Positions 26,253-33,906 of a DNA stretch of 39,128 nt are shown piece after piece. Source of the stretch: Candidatus Reconcilbacillus cellulovorans (GTDB lineage: Bacteria > Bacillota > Bacilli > Paenibacillales > Reconciliibacillaceae). Numbering within the stretch: position 1 is the stretch's first letter; every line of letters begins with the position of its first letter. A program made the translations under genes and the position numbers. The DNA lies in the NCBI GenBank assembly GCA_002507565.1, contig MOXJ01000026.1, positions 1 to 39,128 of the forward strand, given 5' to 3'. The notes under the pieces were generated by a model, which worked only from the letters and a program-made list of their open reading frames with translations, searched no databases and was not told the origin of the DNA.

Positions 26253-26909
26253 ATCGAGCTGACGCCGAGACAAGCGGAATTGCTGCGCCTGATCCGGCAA
26301 CACGCGCCGATCACCGGCGAACAGCTGGCGGAGATGGTCGGCGTGTCCCGGCCGACGCTCCGGTCGGATCTGGCGCTTTTGGTCATGCTCGGTTTGGCCG
26401 AAGCCAAGCCGAAAGTCGGCTATTTTCCCGGCAAGCGGCCCTATCCGGACCGCCGCGGCGTGCCCGATCCCGCGGACGTTCGCGTCGACGAAGTCATGGG
26501 GGTTCCGGCCGTCGTGCGGGAGACGGCGAGCGTCAACGACGCGGTCGTCGCTTTGTTTACGCAGGACGTCGGCAGCCTGACGGTCGTCGACGAGACGGGG
26601 GATCTGGCCGGCGTCGTATCCCGGAAAGACTTGCTCAAAGTGCTCGTCGGCGGCCCGCAGGGCGCACAGTTGCCGGTGTCCGTCGTCATGACGCGCCGGC
26701 CGCACGTCGTCGTCGCCCGGCCGGAGGAAAGGCTGCTCGACGCCGCGCGCAAGATGATCCTGCATCAGATCGACGGTATGCCGGTCGTCCGGCCGGCTTC
26801 CGGTGACGGCGAGAACGGGCGGCTGGAAGTGGTCGGGCGGGTGACGAAAACGACGGTGGTCAAAGTATTCGTCGAAACGATCGGCGCGCCCGGACAGGAA
26901 GCGCCCTGA
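26253..26909 (+). CDS. ccpN: CcpN-type transcriptional repressor (HTH plus CBS pair), apparent ATC start
   Basis: A 218-residue repressor of gluconeogenic genes. In B. subtilis CcpN represses gapB, pckA and the sr1 RNA on glycolytic carbon. The N-terminus has a winged-helix HTH (ITGEQLAEMVGVSRPTLRSD), followed by KPKVGYF and two CBS motifs (VVSRKDLLKVL and VVGRVTKTTVVKV), which sense ligands. Homologues begin with IEL-x-x-RQ. Here ATC GAG CTG ACG CCG lies at 26253, exactly 8 bases after a perfect AAAGGAGG. No ATG, GTG or TTG is in frame upstream within the open frame, and the first later one (TTG at 26280) would remove nine conserved residues and has no good ribosome binding site. I therefore place the start at the ATC. 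Next come ppsR-like and glpX genes, an expected context. Confidence 0.88.
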   Translation: MELTPRQAELLRLIRQHAPITGEQLAEMVGVSRPTLRSDLALLVMLGLAEAKPKVGYFPGKRPYPDRRGVPDPADVRVDEVMGVPAVVRETASVNDAVVALFTQDVGSLTVVDETGDLAGVVSRKDLLKVLVGGPQGAQLPVSVVMTRRPHVVVARPEERLLDAARKMILHQIDGMPVVRPASGDGENGRLEVVGRVTKTTVVKVFVETIGAPGQEAP

Positions 26910-26936
26910 TCCTGACGAGGAAAGGAGACCGGCAGA

Positions 26937-27734
26937 TTGGACCGTAAGCCGACGATCTACCTTTGTTCGGACGCGACGGGCGAGACGGCGGAGGCGGTGA
27001 CGAGGGCGGCGGCGCGGCAGTTCGAGCGGACGGTCGTCAACATCCGCCGTTTCGGACACGTCAAGCACGAAGATGAAGTGCGCCGCATCGTAGAAGAGGC
27101 GGCCGCGACGGGCGGGTTCATCGCGTATACGCTCGTCCAGCCGGAGCTCCGGGAGACGATGCGGCAGGAAGCGATGCGGCTCGGCGTGCGGACGGTCGAC
27201 ATTCTCGGGCCGATGTTGCAGGCGTTCGTCGATACGTTTCACGACGCGCCGAAACGTCGTCCCGGCGCGCAGCACGAGCTCGACGAGGACTATTTCCGCC
27301 GCATCGAGGCGATCGAATTCGCCGTTAAGTACGACGACGGCAAAGACGTCAGCGGATTCGTGGAAGCCGACGTCGTGCTGATCGGCGTGTCGCGCACGTC
27401 CAAGACACCGCTCAGCATCTTTCTGGCGTACAAAGGGCTGAAAGTGGCCAACCTGCCGCTTGCTCCGGAAATCCGCCCGCCGGACGAGCTGTTTCGGCTG
27501 CCGAGTTCGCGCGTCGTCGGACTGACGATGGACGCGGAAGCGCTGAGGCGGATTCGGGCCGAACGGCTGAAATCGCTCGGCCTGCCGCCGGGGGCGATGT
27601 ACGCCGACCCGAAGCGGGTACGCGAGGAACTGGAGTTTGCGGAAGGCGTCATGCGCAAGCTCGGTTGCCGCATTCTCGACGTGACCGGGCGGGCGATCGA
27701 GGAGACGGCCGCGATCATTTTGACGGGGGGTTGA
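26937..27734 (+). CDS. PEP synthase / pyruvate phosphate dikinase regulatory protein (DUF299, YqfL type)
   Basis: A 265-residue bifunctional kinase/pyrophosphorylase that switches pyruvate, water dikinase or PPDK off by ADP-dependent phosphorylation of a threonine and on again by phosphorolysis. The family P-loop-like motif GVSRTSKTPLS is at residues 150-160, with Lys156 and Thr157 conserved. The TTG start follows AAAGGAG by 9 bases. The gene lies directly behind ccpN, as yqfL does in Bacillus, where YqfL also modulates CcpN activity. It ends 4 bases before glpX. No dikinase gene is in the window. Confidence 0.93.
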   Translation: MDRKPTIYLCSDATGETAEAVTRAAARQFERTVVNIRRFGHVKHEDEVRRIVEEAAATGGFIAYTLVQPELRETMRQEAMRLGVRTVDILGPMLQAFVDTFHDAPKRRPGAQHELDEDYFRRIEAIEFAVKYDDGKDVSGFVEADVVLIGVSRTSKTPLSIFLAYKGLKVANLPLAPEIRPPDELFRLPSSRVVGLTMDAEALRRIRAERLKSLGLPPGAMYADPKRVREELEFAEGVMRKLGCRILDVTGRAIEETAAIILTGG

Positions 27735-27738
27735 GGCG

Positions 27739-28740
27739 ATGGAACGCGAACTGGCGCTTGAAATCGTGCGCGTGACCGAACTGGCCGCGCTCGCCTCCGC
27801 GCCTTGGATGGGCCGGGGCGACAAGCACGCCGCGGACGACGCTGCGACGCGCGCGATGCGGGCGATGTTCGACTCGGTGTCGATCTGCGGCACGGTCGTC
27901 ATCGGCGAAGGGGAAATGGACGAGGCGCCGATGCTGTACATCGGCGAGCGGGTCGGCAACATGAACGGCCCGGAAGTCGACGTCGCGGTCGACCCGCTCG
28001 AAGGAACCGAGATCGTCGCCAAAGGGCTCAACAACGCGATGAGCGTCGTCGCGATCGCCGACAAAGGCTGCCTGCTGCACGCGCCGGACATTTACATGGA
28101 AAAACTGGCGGTCGGCCCCGCTTTGGCCGGCAAACTGTCGATCGCCGATCCGGTCGAGACGACGATCCGCAAGGCGGCAGAGCATCTTCACAAACCGATT
28201 TCCGACCTCACCGTCATGATTCTCGACCGCGACCGCCACGCCTCGCTCGTCCGCAGACTGCGGCAGATCGGCGTGCGCATCAAGTTTTTGAGCGACGGCG
28301 ACGTCGCCGGAGCGATCGCGCCGGCGTTTCCGGAGACCGGCATCGACCTTTATCTCGGTTCCGGCGGCGCGCCCGAAGGGGTGTTGGCCGCAGCGGCGCT
28401 GCGTTGTCTCGGCGGCGAGCTGCAGGGCAGGCTGATGCCGTCGAACGCCGACGATTACCGCCGTTGCAAAGAAATGGGGATGGACGATCCGTACCAAGTA
28501 TTGACGATGACCGACATGGTCGGCGACAAAGACGTCATTTTCGCGGCGACCGGCGTGACGCCCGGCGAGTTTCTCGGCGGAGTCCGGTACTTGTCGGACA
28601 ATCGGGCGGAAACCCATTCGATCGTCATGCGGGCGAAAACGCGCACGGTGCGGTATGTGCGGTCGCTTCACTATTTGCCGCAGAAACCGTTGCTCGCCGA
28701 GCTGGGCTTGCGCCGCGCGGCGCATGAATCGCCGGCATGA
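27739..28740 (+). CDS. glpX: Class II fructose-1,6-bisphosphatase
   Basis: A 333-residue enzyme that hydrolyses fructose 1,6-bisphosphate to fructose 6-phosphate, the committed step of gluconeogenesis. The metal-binding phosphatase motif VDPLEGT (residues 84-90) and the IGEGEMDEAPM block (55-65) are intact, and the length is normal for GlpX. It is 4 bases behind the PEP-synthase regulator gene and in the ccpN operon, so the carbon-flow regulator and a gluconeogenic enzyme are transcribed together. The last four bases overlap a possible ATG of the next frame. Confidence 0.95.
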   Translation: MERELALEIVRVTELAALASAPWMGRGDKHAADDAATRAMRAMFDSVSICGTVVIGEGEMDEAPMLYIGERVGNMNGPEVDVAVDPLEGTEIVAKGLNNAMSVVAIADKGCLLHAPDIYMEKLAVGPALAGKLSIADPVETTIRKAAEHLHKPISDLTVMILDRDRHASLVRRLRQIGVRIKFLSDGDVAGAIAPAFPETGIDLYLGSGGAPEGVLAAAALRCLGGELQGRLMPSNADDYRRCKEMGMDDPYQVLTMTDMVGDKDVIFAATGVTPGEFLGGVRYLSDNRAETHSIVMRAKTRTVRYVRSLHYLPQKPLLAELGLRRAAHESPA

Positions 28741-28775
28741 GGGAGACGTTAATCGAAAAGGGGGTTATGCCCGAG

Positions 28776-28958
28776 ATGGATGTCCGTCGTGCCCGGGAAA
28801 TTATGAACTCGGAAGACATCGTGACGGTGACGTGGAACGGGACGCCGGTTTGGATCGAACGAGTGGACGAACGCACCCAGACGGCGACGGTGCGCCTTGA
28901 GGGACGGGAAGAAACCGGAATCCGCAGCGTACCCGTCGCCGAACTGGCGGAAAAGTGA
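28776..28958 (+). CDS. sspH: H-type small acid-soluble spore protein
   Basis: A 60-residue protein of the SspH family, which is made in the forespore and found in the spore core. It has the typical RAREIMNSEDIVTVTWNG start, then PVWIERVDE and a C-terminal VPVAELAEK. The ATG at 28776 is chosen because it gives the family length (59 residues in B. subtilis) and lies 11 bases after AAAAGGGGG; ATGs at 28737 and 28767 are badly placed. Family members are usually transcribed by sigma-G, but no clear sigma-G promoter is seen; it follows glpX closely and is ended by a terminator. Confidence 0.9.
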   Translation: MDVRRAREIMNSEDIVTVTWNGTPVWIERVDERTQTATVRLEGREETGIRSVPVAELAEK

Positions 28959-28969
28959 AGGCCGGCAAA

Positions 28970-29036
28970 ACGGCACGTCCTGCGCCGCGGAGGCTTTTCG
29001 GTCTTTCGCGCGGCGGCCGGGCGTGCCGTCTTTTTT
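28970..29036 (+). terminator. Rho-independent terminator after sspH
   Basis: ACGGCACG (28970-28977) pairs with CGTGCCGT (29022-29029), with an inner CGCCGCG/CGCGGCG stem, and six T residues follow at 29031-29036. Confidence 0.72.
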
Positions 29037-29062
29037 GGCTGCGGCCGCGGAAATGGTATAAT
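29035..29062 (+). promoter_or_regulatory. Promoter of the tsaE-tsaB-rimI-tsaD operon
   Basis: A perfect TATAAT (29057-29062) preceded by TGG (extended -10), with TTGGCT (29035-29040) 16 bases upstream. It directly follows the sspH terminator. Confidence 0.65.
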
Positions 29063-29070
29063 AAGTAGAC

Positions 29071-29094
29071 CGCAACGCGCGAGACGCAACGCGC
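29071..29094 (+). repeat. Short direct repeat in the tsaE leader
   Basis: CGCAACGCGC occurs twice (29071-29080, 29085-29094) with a 14-base period, just after the predicted transcription start and before the ribosome binding site. Confidence 0.6.
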
Positions 29095-29115
29095 AAAAAA
29101 GGAGGACACGGCGTT

Positions 29116-29607
29116 TTGACCGAGAGCGTAAGCATCTGGCGATATGAATCCGATGCCCCGGCGGCAACGGAAGCGTTGGCGAAAGCGATTGCGGATTTGG
29201 CCGGCCCGGGAACGGTCATCGGGCTTGACGGCGACCTCGGCGCGGGCAAAACGACGTTCGCCCGCGCATTCGCCCGCGCACTCGGCGTCGGCGGCGAGAT
29301 CGTCAGCCCGACGTTCGTGCTGATCCGCGAATACGAAGACGGCCGGCTGCCGCTTTACCATATGGATGCCTATCGCCTGTCGGAAGAGGAAGCTTCCGAA
29401 CTTGCGCTCGACGAATATTTTTTCGGACCGGGCGTGACGCTCGTCGAATGGGCGCAAAACATCGAGGCGCTGTTTCCCGCGCGGCATTTGCGCATCCGGA
29501 TCGGCCACGCGGGCGGCGACCGGCGGGACATCCGGCTCGAACCGAGGGGGGAACCGTATGAACAATGGTGCGAAGCGCTGCGGCGGGCCGACATATTGGC
29601 CCGATGA
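29116..29607 (+). CDS. tsaE: tRNA threonylcarbamoyladenosine biosynthesis ATPase TsaE
   Basis: A 163-residue P-loop ATPase that works with TsaB and TsaD to place t6A at position 37 of ANN-decoding tRNAs. The Walker A motif GDLGAGKTT is at residues 39-47, followed by the family blocks IVSPTFVLIREY, LYHMDAYRL and VTLVEWAQ. The TTG start follows AGGAGG by about 10 bases. The end overlaps tsaB by 50 bases. The gene opens the usual Bacillales order tsaE-tsaB-rimI-tsaD. Confidence 0.95.
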   Translation: MTESVSIWRYESDAPAATEALAKAIADLAGPGTVIGLDGDLGAGKTTFARAFARALGVGGEIVSPTFVLIREYEDGRLPLYHMDAYRLSEEEASELALDEYFFGPGVTLVEWAQNIEALFPARHLRIRIGHAGGDRRDIRLEPRGEPYEQWCEALRRADILAR

Positions 29608-30478
29608 CGCCTGCATGCTCGCCTTCGACACGGCGACTTCCGCGATGACGGCCGCGGTCTTGCGCGGCGGACGTCCGGTGCGGGAGTCGTTTTTTCGCGC
29701 CGAGCGCAATCATTCGATCCGCCTCGTGCCCGCGCTTCGCGACTTGTTGGCCGATGCCGGCGTCGACGTCCGCGATCTGGCGGCCGTCGCGGTCGGCGTC
29801 GGCCCGGGATCGTACACCGGCGTCCGCATCGGCGTCACCGTCGCCAAAACGATGGCCTGGTCGCTCGGCCTTCCCGCCGTTGCGGTGTCGACGCTCTCGG
29901 CGCTGGCGTGGCGCGGCCGGCGGCTCGCCTTGGGCGCGGGCGGCCCGGACGCCGGGCGGCTCTGGGTCGTGCCGGTGCTGGACGCCCGGCGCGGGCGCGT
30001 CTACACGGGGCTTTACGCTTCCGAGGGCGACGGCGGCGATTTGCATGATCCTGCGCGCTGGACGGCCGTTCGCCCGGACGGCGTGCGCCCGGTCGCCGAA
30101 TGGCTGGACGAAGTGAAGGCGCTTGCGGATTCGGCCGCATCTTCGCGAGCCATCGTCCGCGTCGTCTTCGTCGGAGACGTCGCGCCGGTCGAACAGGCGG
30201 TCGCCGAACGGTTCGGAAGCCGACCGGGCGAGTCGCCGAAACATCGCGAAAGCCGACCGACGGCCGAGGCGGCGGTCCGCGCCGACGTGCTGGCAGCCGA
30301 CGTCTCCGCCGTCGACGTCGGCGAACTCGCCTGGGCGAAGGCGCGCCGGGGACAGATCGCGTCCGCGCACGATTTGGTGCCGAACTACACCCAGCTTTCC
30401 GAGGCGGAAAAGAAATGGCTCGCGGCACGGGGGGGTGCGGCCGATGGAAGTGCGGTTGCGGAAAATGCGGACGTCTGA
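29558..30478 (+). CDS. tsaB: tRNA threonylcarbamoyladenosine biosynthesis protein TsaB
   Basis: A 306-residue ASKHA-fold protein that dimerises with TsaD and stimulates t6A transfer. The conserved core ILAFDTATS-like segment is at residues 21-28, and VGVGPGSYTGVRIGVTVAKTMAWSL follows near 79-103. The ATG at 29558 is supported by a G-rich ribosome binding site 6 bases upstream; a later ATG (residue 20) is possible. At 306 residues it is longer than the usual about 230-240, with the extra length in an Ala/Arg-rich middle and tail that may reflect high-G+C expansion. It overlaps the following rimI by 35 bases. Confidence 0.92.
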   Translation: MNNGAKRCGGPTYWPDDACMLAFDTATSAMTAAVLRGGRPVRESFFRAERNHSIRLVPALRDLLADAGVDVRDLAAVAVGVGPGSYTGVRIGVTVAKTMAWSLGLPAVAVSTLSALAWRGRRLALGAGGPDAGRLWVVPVLDARRGRVYTGLYASEGDGGDLHDPARWTAVRPDGVRPVAEWLDEVKALADSAASSRAIVRVVFVGDVAPVEQAVAERFGSRPGESPKHRESRPTAEAAVRADVLAADVSAVDVGELAWAKARRGQIASAHDLVPNYTQLSEAEKKWLAARGGAADGSAVAENADV

Positions 30479-30968
30479 CATTCCGACGATTTCGCAAATC
30501 GAGCGCGAATCGTTTCCCGCGCCCTGGTCGGAAGAAGCGTTTTACCATGAGCTGGTTCACAATCGGCTGGCTTACTACATCGTAGCGGAAGTCGGCGGGG
30601 CCGTCGTCGGATACGCCGGCATGTGGCTCGTAATCGGCGAGGCACACGTGACCAACATCGCCGTTCGCCCCGCCTACCGCGGCCGGAAAATCGGCGAACG
30701 CCTGATGCGGGAGCTGCGGCGCGTCGCCCTGCGCAAAGGCGCCGTCCGGATGACGCTGGAAGTTCGCGTTTCGAACAGGATCGCTCAGAATTTGTACCAA
30801 AAACTCGGCTTCGTTGCCAGCGGCGTCCGCCCCGGCTATTACGCCGACAACGGCGAGGACGCCCTCATCATGTGGGCGGATTTGCGGAAGGAGGTGTCCG
30901 GCGGTGAAGAGGACGGAGGCGGCCGAGGGCGGCCGGTGTCTGATTCTTGCGGTGGAAACCAGCTGTGA
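30444..30968 (+). CDS. rimI: Ribosomal-protein-alanine N-acetyltransferase RimI
   Basis: A 174-residue GNAT acetyltransferase; the family acetylates the N-terminal alanine of ribosomal protein S18. The acetyl-CoA motif VRPAYRGRKIGERLM and the C-terminal NLYQKLGFVASGVRPGYYADNGEDALIM signature are intact. The ATG lies inside tsaB, 35 bases before its stop, behind a G-rich site. The protein runs about 25 residues past the normal end of RimI into Gly/Glu-rich sequence and overlaps tsaD by 65 bases, so the ribosome binding site and start of tsaD are inside rimI. Confidence 0.92.
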   Translation: MEVRLRKMRTSDIPTISQIERESFPAPWSEEAFYHELVHNRLAYYIVAEVGGAVVGYAGMWLVIGEAHVTNIAVRPAYRGRKIGERLMRELRRVALRKGAVRMTLEVRVSNRIAQNLYQKLGFVASGVRPGYYADNGEDALIMWADLRKEVSGGEEDGGGRGRPVSDSCGGNQL

Positions 30969-31965
30969 CGAGACGTCCGCCGCCGTTGTGGAAAACGGCC
31001 GCGTCGTGCTGTCCAACGCCGTCTCCAGCCAGACGGACGCTCATCGCCGTTTCGGCGGCGTCGTGCCGGAAATCGCCTCGCGCAAGCACGTCGAGACGAT
31101 CACGCGCATGATGGAGATCGCGGTGGAGGACGCCGGCGTCCGGCTTTCCGACCTTTCCGCGGTTGCGGTGACGCAAGGCCCGGGCCTCGTCGGCTCGCTG
31201 ATCGTCGGCATCGCGGCGGCGAAGGCTCTGTCGCTCGCGCTCGGCGTGCCGCTGATCGGCGTCCACCATATCGCCGGTCACATTTACGCCGCCGCACTCG
31301 TCGCCGAACTCGAGTATCCGGCCGTCGCGCTCGTCGCAAGCGGCGGCCACACCGAGCTGATCCTGCTGGAAGCCGAAGGACGTTTCCGGCACATCGGGCG
31401 GACGCGCGACGACGCCGCCGGCGAGGCGTTCGACAAAACGGCGCGAGCGCTCGGCCTGCCGTATCCCGGCGGACCGCACGTCGACCGGCTGGCGCACGAG
31501 GCGGACGGTTCGATTCCGCTTCCGCGGGCTTGGCTGGAGCCGGATTCGTACGATTTCAGCTTCAGCGGGCTGAAAACGGCGGTGTTGACGGCCATGCGCG
31601 AACATCTTCAGGAAAAAACAGACGGCGTGCCCGATCCCGATTTCGTCGCTCGGCTTGCGCGCGGATTTCAGGAAGCCGTCATCGACGTCCTTGTGGAAAA
31701 ATCGGCGCGCGCCGCGGCCGCGTTCGGCGCCCGCCGGTTGATTTTGGCCGGCGGCGTGGCGGCCAACCGCGGACTGCGCACCGCGATGAGCGCCCGGTGC
31801 GCGGAACTCGGCGTGCCGCTCGTCGTTCCGCCGCCCGAACTTTGCACGGACAACGCGGCGATGATCGCCGCCGCGGCGTTTCTCAAGTGGAAAAAGCGCC
31901 GGTTTTCTCCGCTCGACATCCGCGCCGAGCCGCTGTTTTCCCTCGAAGCGTGGCAGTCGGAATAA
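30904..31965 (+). CDS. tsaD: tRNA N6-adenosine threonylcarbamoyltransferase TsaD
   Basis: A 353-residue Kae1/Qri7-family enzyme that transfers the threonylcarbamoyl group from its AMP adduct to A37 of tRNA. The N-terminal LILAVETSCDETSAAVV, the metal-binding HHIAGH (His122 and His126), the SGGHTEL strand and the C-terminal CTDNAAM motif are all present. The GTG at 30904 is chosen because AAGGAGGT lies 8 bases upstream. It is the last gene of the t6A operon. Downstream is a DnaA-box cluster, in the same relative place as one beside the tsaD (gcp) gene of B. subtilis. Confidence 0.95.
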   Translation: MKRTEAAEGGRCLILAVETSCDETSAAVVENGRVVLSNAVSSQTDAHRRFGGVVPEIASRKHVETITRMMEIAVEDAGVRLSDLSAVAVTQGPGLVGSLIVGIAAAKALSLALGVPLIGVHHIAGHIYAAALVAELEYPAVALVASGGHTELILLEAEGRFRHIGRTRDDAAGEAFDKTARALGLPYPGGPHVDRLAHEADGSIPLPRAWLEPDSYDFSFSGLKTAVLTAMREHLQEKTDGVPDPDFVARLARGFQEAVIDVLVEKSARAAAAFGARRLILAGGVAANRGLRTAMSARCAELGVPLVVPPPELCTDNAAMIAAAAFLKWKKRRFSPLDIRAEPLFSLEAWQSE

Positions 31966-31969
31966 AGGA

Positions 31970-32154
31970 TGTGGACAGACGCTGCCGCGGAAGCTGTGGA
32001 CGCTGTGGACAGACTTCGCCCGTCCGCTTCTCTGTAGGCCGTGAAAATCACAGCCGGTCTGCGCAAGTTTTTCACAGCGTCCTGTGGATAATGTGGATAA
32101 CTTTGAGGAAAACTCGGCCGGCGCCGGGCCGGCGATGCCGGAGGTTGTGGATAA
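31970..32154 (+). other. DnaA-box cluster downstream of tsaD
   Basis: Three perfect DnaA boxes in the TGTGGATAA orientation lie at 32083-32091, 32092-32100 and 32146-32154, the first two head to tail with no gap. Weaker TGTGGAC copies are at 31970-31978, 31995-32003 and 32004-32012. All point the same way. No dnaA, dnaN or rpmH gene is present, so this is not the replication origin. As far as I recall, stable DnaA-binding clusters exist in B. subtilis outside oriC, including one at the gcp(tsaD)-ydiF gap, so a regulatory titration site is a fair reading. Confidence 0.7.
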
Positions 32155-32192
32155 ACGCCGTTTTCAATCGTTTTTCATGCGGCGAAACTTTG

Positions 32193-32201
32193 TGATACAA
32201 T
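32193..32201 (+). promoter_or_regulatory. Extended -10 promoter of the folate cyclo-ligase gene
   Basis: TGATACAAT lies only 17 bases upstream of the most likely start codon. TTTTCA at 32172-32177 could be a weak -35 at 18 bases. Confidence 0.45.
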
Positions 32202-32218
32202 TGAAAATGAAAATGGTC

Positions 32219-32863
32219 ATGAAAAACGAAACCAGCCTTCGGAAACAGGAAATCCGCAGACAAACGGCGGAGCGGCTCCGGGCGCTCGACGCGCACGAAC
32301 GCGCCGAACGGTCCGGCCTTCTGGCCGGGCATCTGCTCGCGGCGCTGGCCGGCATGTGGCCAGAACCCGCGGGGCGATGCCTGATGGCGTTCGCACCGGT
32401 GCGCGCCGAGCCGGACATTCGGCCCGTGCTCGATTGGGCCTGGGCGTCGGGCGTTACGGTGCTTCTGCCGCGGATCGATCCTGCGGCCGACCGGATCGTG
32501 CCTTGCGCCGTCGACGGATGGGCATCGCTTCTGCCCGGTGCGTTTGGCATTCTGGAGCCGGGCCCTTCCGCGCCGCCCTGGCCGCGGTGGGAGGCGATCG
32601 ACCTCGTCCTCGTGCCGGGCTTGGCGTTCGACCGCGAGGGATACCGGATCGGGTCGGGACGCGGGTATTACGACCGGTTTTTCGCCGAACTCGCCGCGCG
32701 GCGCGGTGCTCTCGGCGTCCAGCCTGCGCTGCCGGAGCGGTGGGCGGCGGCGTTTTCCGTCTGCGTCGTCGACGCGGTGCCGAGAGAGCCGCACGACGTT
32801 CCGGTCGACCGCGTTTTTACCGAACGCGGTGCCGAGGTCGGACTGAAGCCTGGAAAGGAGTAG
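32219..32863 (+). CDS. 5-formyltetrahydrofolate cyclo-ligase
   Basis: A 214-residue enzyme (MTHFS, YqgN family) that converts 5-formyl-THF to 5,10-methenyl-THF with ATP, returning stored folate to use. The signature [24 protein letters not shown] is intact, as is the N-terminal basic RKQEIRRQ. Three in-frame ATGs (32207, 32213, 32219) precede the conserved region. None has a clear ribosome binding site, and a predicted -10 ends only 17 bases before the last of them, so a leaderless or very short leader mRNA is possible. The ATG at 32219 gives the most normal length. Its stop is 4 bases before moaC. Confidence 0.9.
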   Translation: MKNETSLRKQEIRRQTAERLRALDAHERAERSGLLAGHLLAALAGMWPEPAGRCLMAFAPVRAEPDIRPVLDWAWASGVTVLLPRIDPAADRIVPCAVDGWASLLPGAFGILEPGPSAPPWPRWEAIDLVLVPGLAFDREGYRIGSGRGYYDRFFAELAARRGALGVQPALPERWAAAFSVCVVDAVPREPHDVPVDRVFTERGAEVGLKPGKE

Positions 32864-32867
32864 GGCG

Positions 32868-33404
32868 GTGACCGAGAGGCGGTTGACCCATTTCGACGAT
32901 CAGGGACGGCCACGCATGGTCGACGTGACGGACAAGCCGGAGACCGACCGAACGGCCGTCGCCGAGACTTTCGTGACGATGCGCCCCGAGACGCTCGCAT
33001 TCATCCGCGAAAGGCGTATCGCCAAAGGCGACGTCCTCGCGGTTGCGCAGATCGCCGGCATGATGGCCGCGAAACAGACCTCGCAATGGATCCCGCTCTG
33101 CCATCCGCTGCCGCTGTCCGGCGTCGCGCTCGAGATCGAGGAATCGGGCGAGGACAGGCTGCGCATCCGGGCGACGGTGCGGACGACGGCGAGAACGGGT
33201 GTGGAGATGGAGGCGCTCGTCGCCGTGTCGGCCGCCGCGCTGACCGTCTACGACATGTGCAAATCGATCGACCGGGCCATGACGATCGGTCCGACGCGGC
33301 TTCTGGCCAAAACAGGCGGAAAATCCGGTTCCTGGTTTGCAGACGGTTTCGAGCCGAAGGAAGCAAGGGGGAAACCCGGATGCGGTGGAGAGTCGGTTTG
33401 CTGA
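32868..33404 (+). CDS. moaC: Cyclic pyranopterin monophosphate synthase MoaC
   Basis: A 178-residue enzyme that, with MoaA, makes cyclic pyranopterin monophosphate, the first molybdenum cofactor precursor. The motifs MVDVTDK (17-23), CHPLPLSG (78-85) and [16 protein letters not shown], with catalytic Asp129 and Lys132, are intact. The GTG start follows AAAGGAG by 7 bases. The last 15 residues are a Gly/Cys-rich extension. It overlaps mogA by 25 bases. No moaA, moeA or molybdoenzyme gene is in the window, but the Tat genes that export such enzymes lie directly downstream. Confidence 0.95.
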   Translation: MTERRLTHFDDQGRPRMVDVTDKPETDRTAVAETFVTMRPETLAFIRERRIAKGDVLAVAQIAGMMAAKQTSQWIPLCHPLPLSGVALEIEESGEDRLRIRATVRTTARTGVEMEALVAVSAAALTVYDMCKSIDRAMTIGPTRLLAKTGGKSGSWFADGFEPKEARGKPGCGGESVC

Positions 33405-33889
33405 CGGCCAGCGACGGTGGTCGTTCCGGCGAACGGGAAGACACGTCCGCCCTGGTCGTCCGGGAACTCGTGGAACAAGAGCTGCAGGGGGAAATCGTCG
33501 ACTATCGCGTCGTGCCGACGGAAGCGGATGAAATCAGCGCGGCGCTGATCGAAATGTCGGAGTATTATCGCGCCCATCTCATCGTGACGACCGGTGGAAC
33601 GGGGCTCGCGCCGGACGACGTGACGCCGGAGGCGACGCGCCGCGTCGTCGATCGGGAAGTGCCGGGCATCGCCGAGGCGATGCGGGCGGCCGCCGTCCGC
33701 AAGGACCGGAGATTCATGTTTCACCGTGGCATCGCCGGTCTGCGGGGGCGGACGCTTATCCTCAATCTGCCGGGCACGCCGGAAGGGGTGCACGCGCATC
33801 TGGCCGGCGTTCTGGAGGATTTGCCCGCGGCGCTTTTGGCGCTGAACCGCCAGGAACGCCGAGGCGCTGAGCCGGTTCGGGAAAACTGA
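33380..33889 (+). CDS. Molybdenum cofactor biosynthesis protein, MogA/MoaB family
   Basis: A 169-residue protein that adenylylates molybdopterin before molybdenum insertion. The family block [17 protein letters not shown] is near residues 71-87, and the later NLPGTPEGV motif is present. The ATG lies inside moaC, 8 bases after AAGGGGG. MogA and MoaB cannot be separated here by sequence alone. A 14-base tandem duplication (33880-33906) covers its stop codon. Confidence 0.9.
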   Translation: MRWRVGLLTASDGGRSGEREDTSALVVRELVEQELQGEIVDYRVVPTEADEISAALIEMSEYYRAHLIVTTGGTGLAPDDVTPEATRRVVDREVPGIAEAMRAAAVRKDRRFMFHRGIAGLRGRTLILNLPGTPEGVHAHLAGVLEDLPAALLALNRQERRGAEPVREN

Positions 33890-33906
33890 CGGTGGAAAAC
33901 TGACGG
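33880..33906 (+). repeat. 14-base tandem duplication at the end of the mogA-type gene
   Basis: GGAAAACTGACGG occurs at 33880-33892 and 33894-33906, separated by one base. The first copy contains the gene's TGA stop. Just beyond, CGATCGCG (33907-33914) and CGCGATCG (33930-33937) form an inverted repeat. Confidence 0.7.

Noticed and set aside
26010-28091. A 693-residue minus-strand protein opposite ccpN, the PEP-synthase regulator and glpX
   Set aside because: It covers three genes with clear motifs and ribosome binding sites and shows no recognisable domain.
29071-29094. The tsaE leader direct repeat as a regulator binding site
   Set aside because: Only two short GC-rich copies with no symmetry or known match; recorded as a repeat only.
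31970-32154. The DnaA-box cluster as the chromosomal origin
   Set aside because: No dnaA, dnaN, rpmH or gidA genes and no clear AT-rich unwinding region lie beside it; an accessory DnaA-binding cluster fits better.
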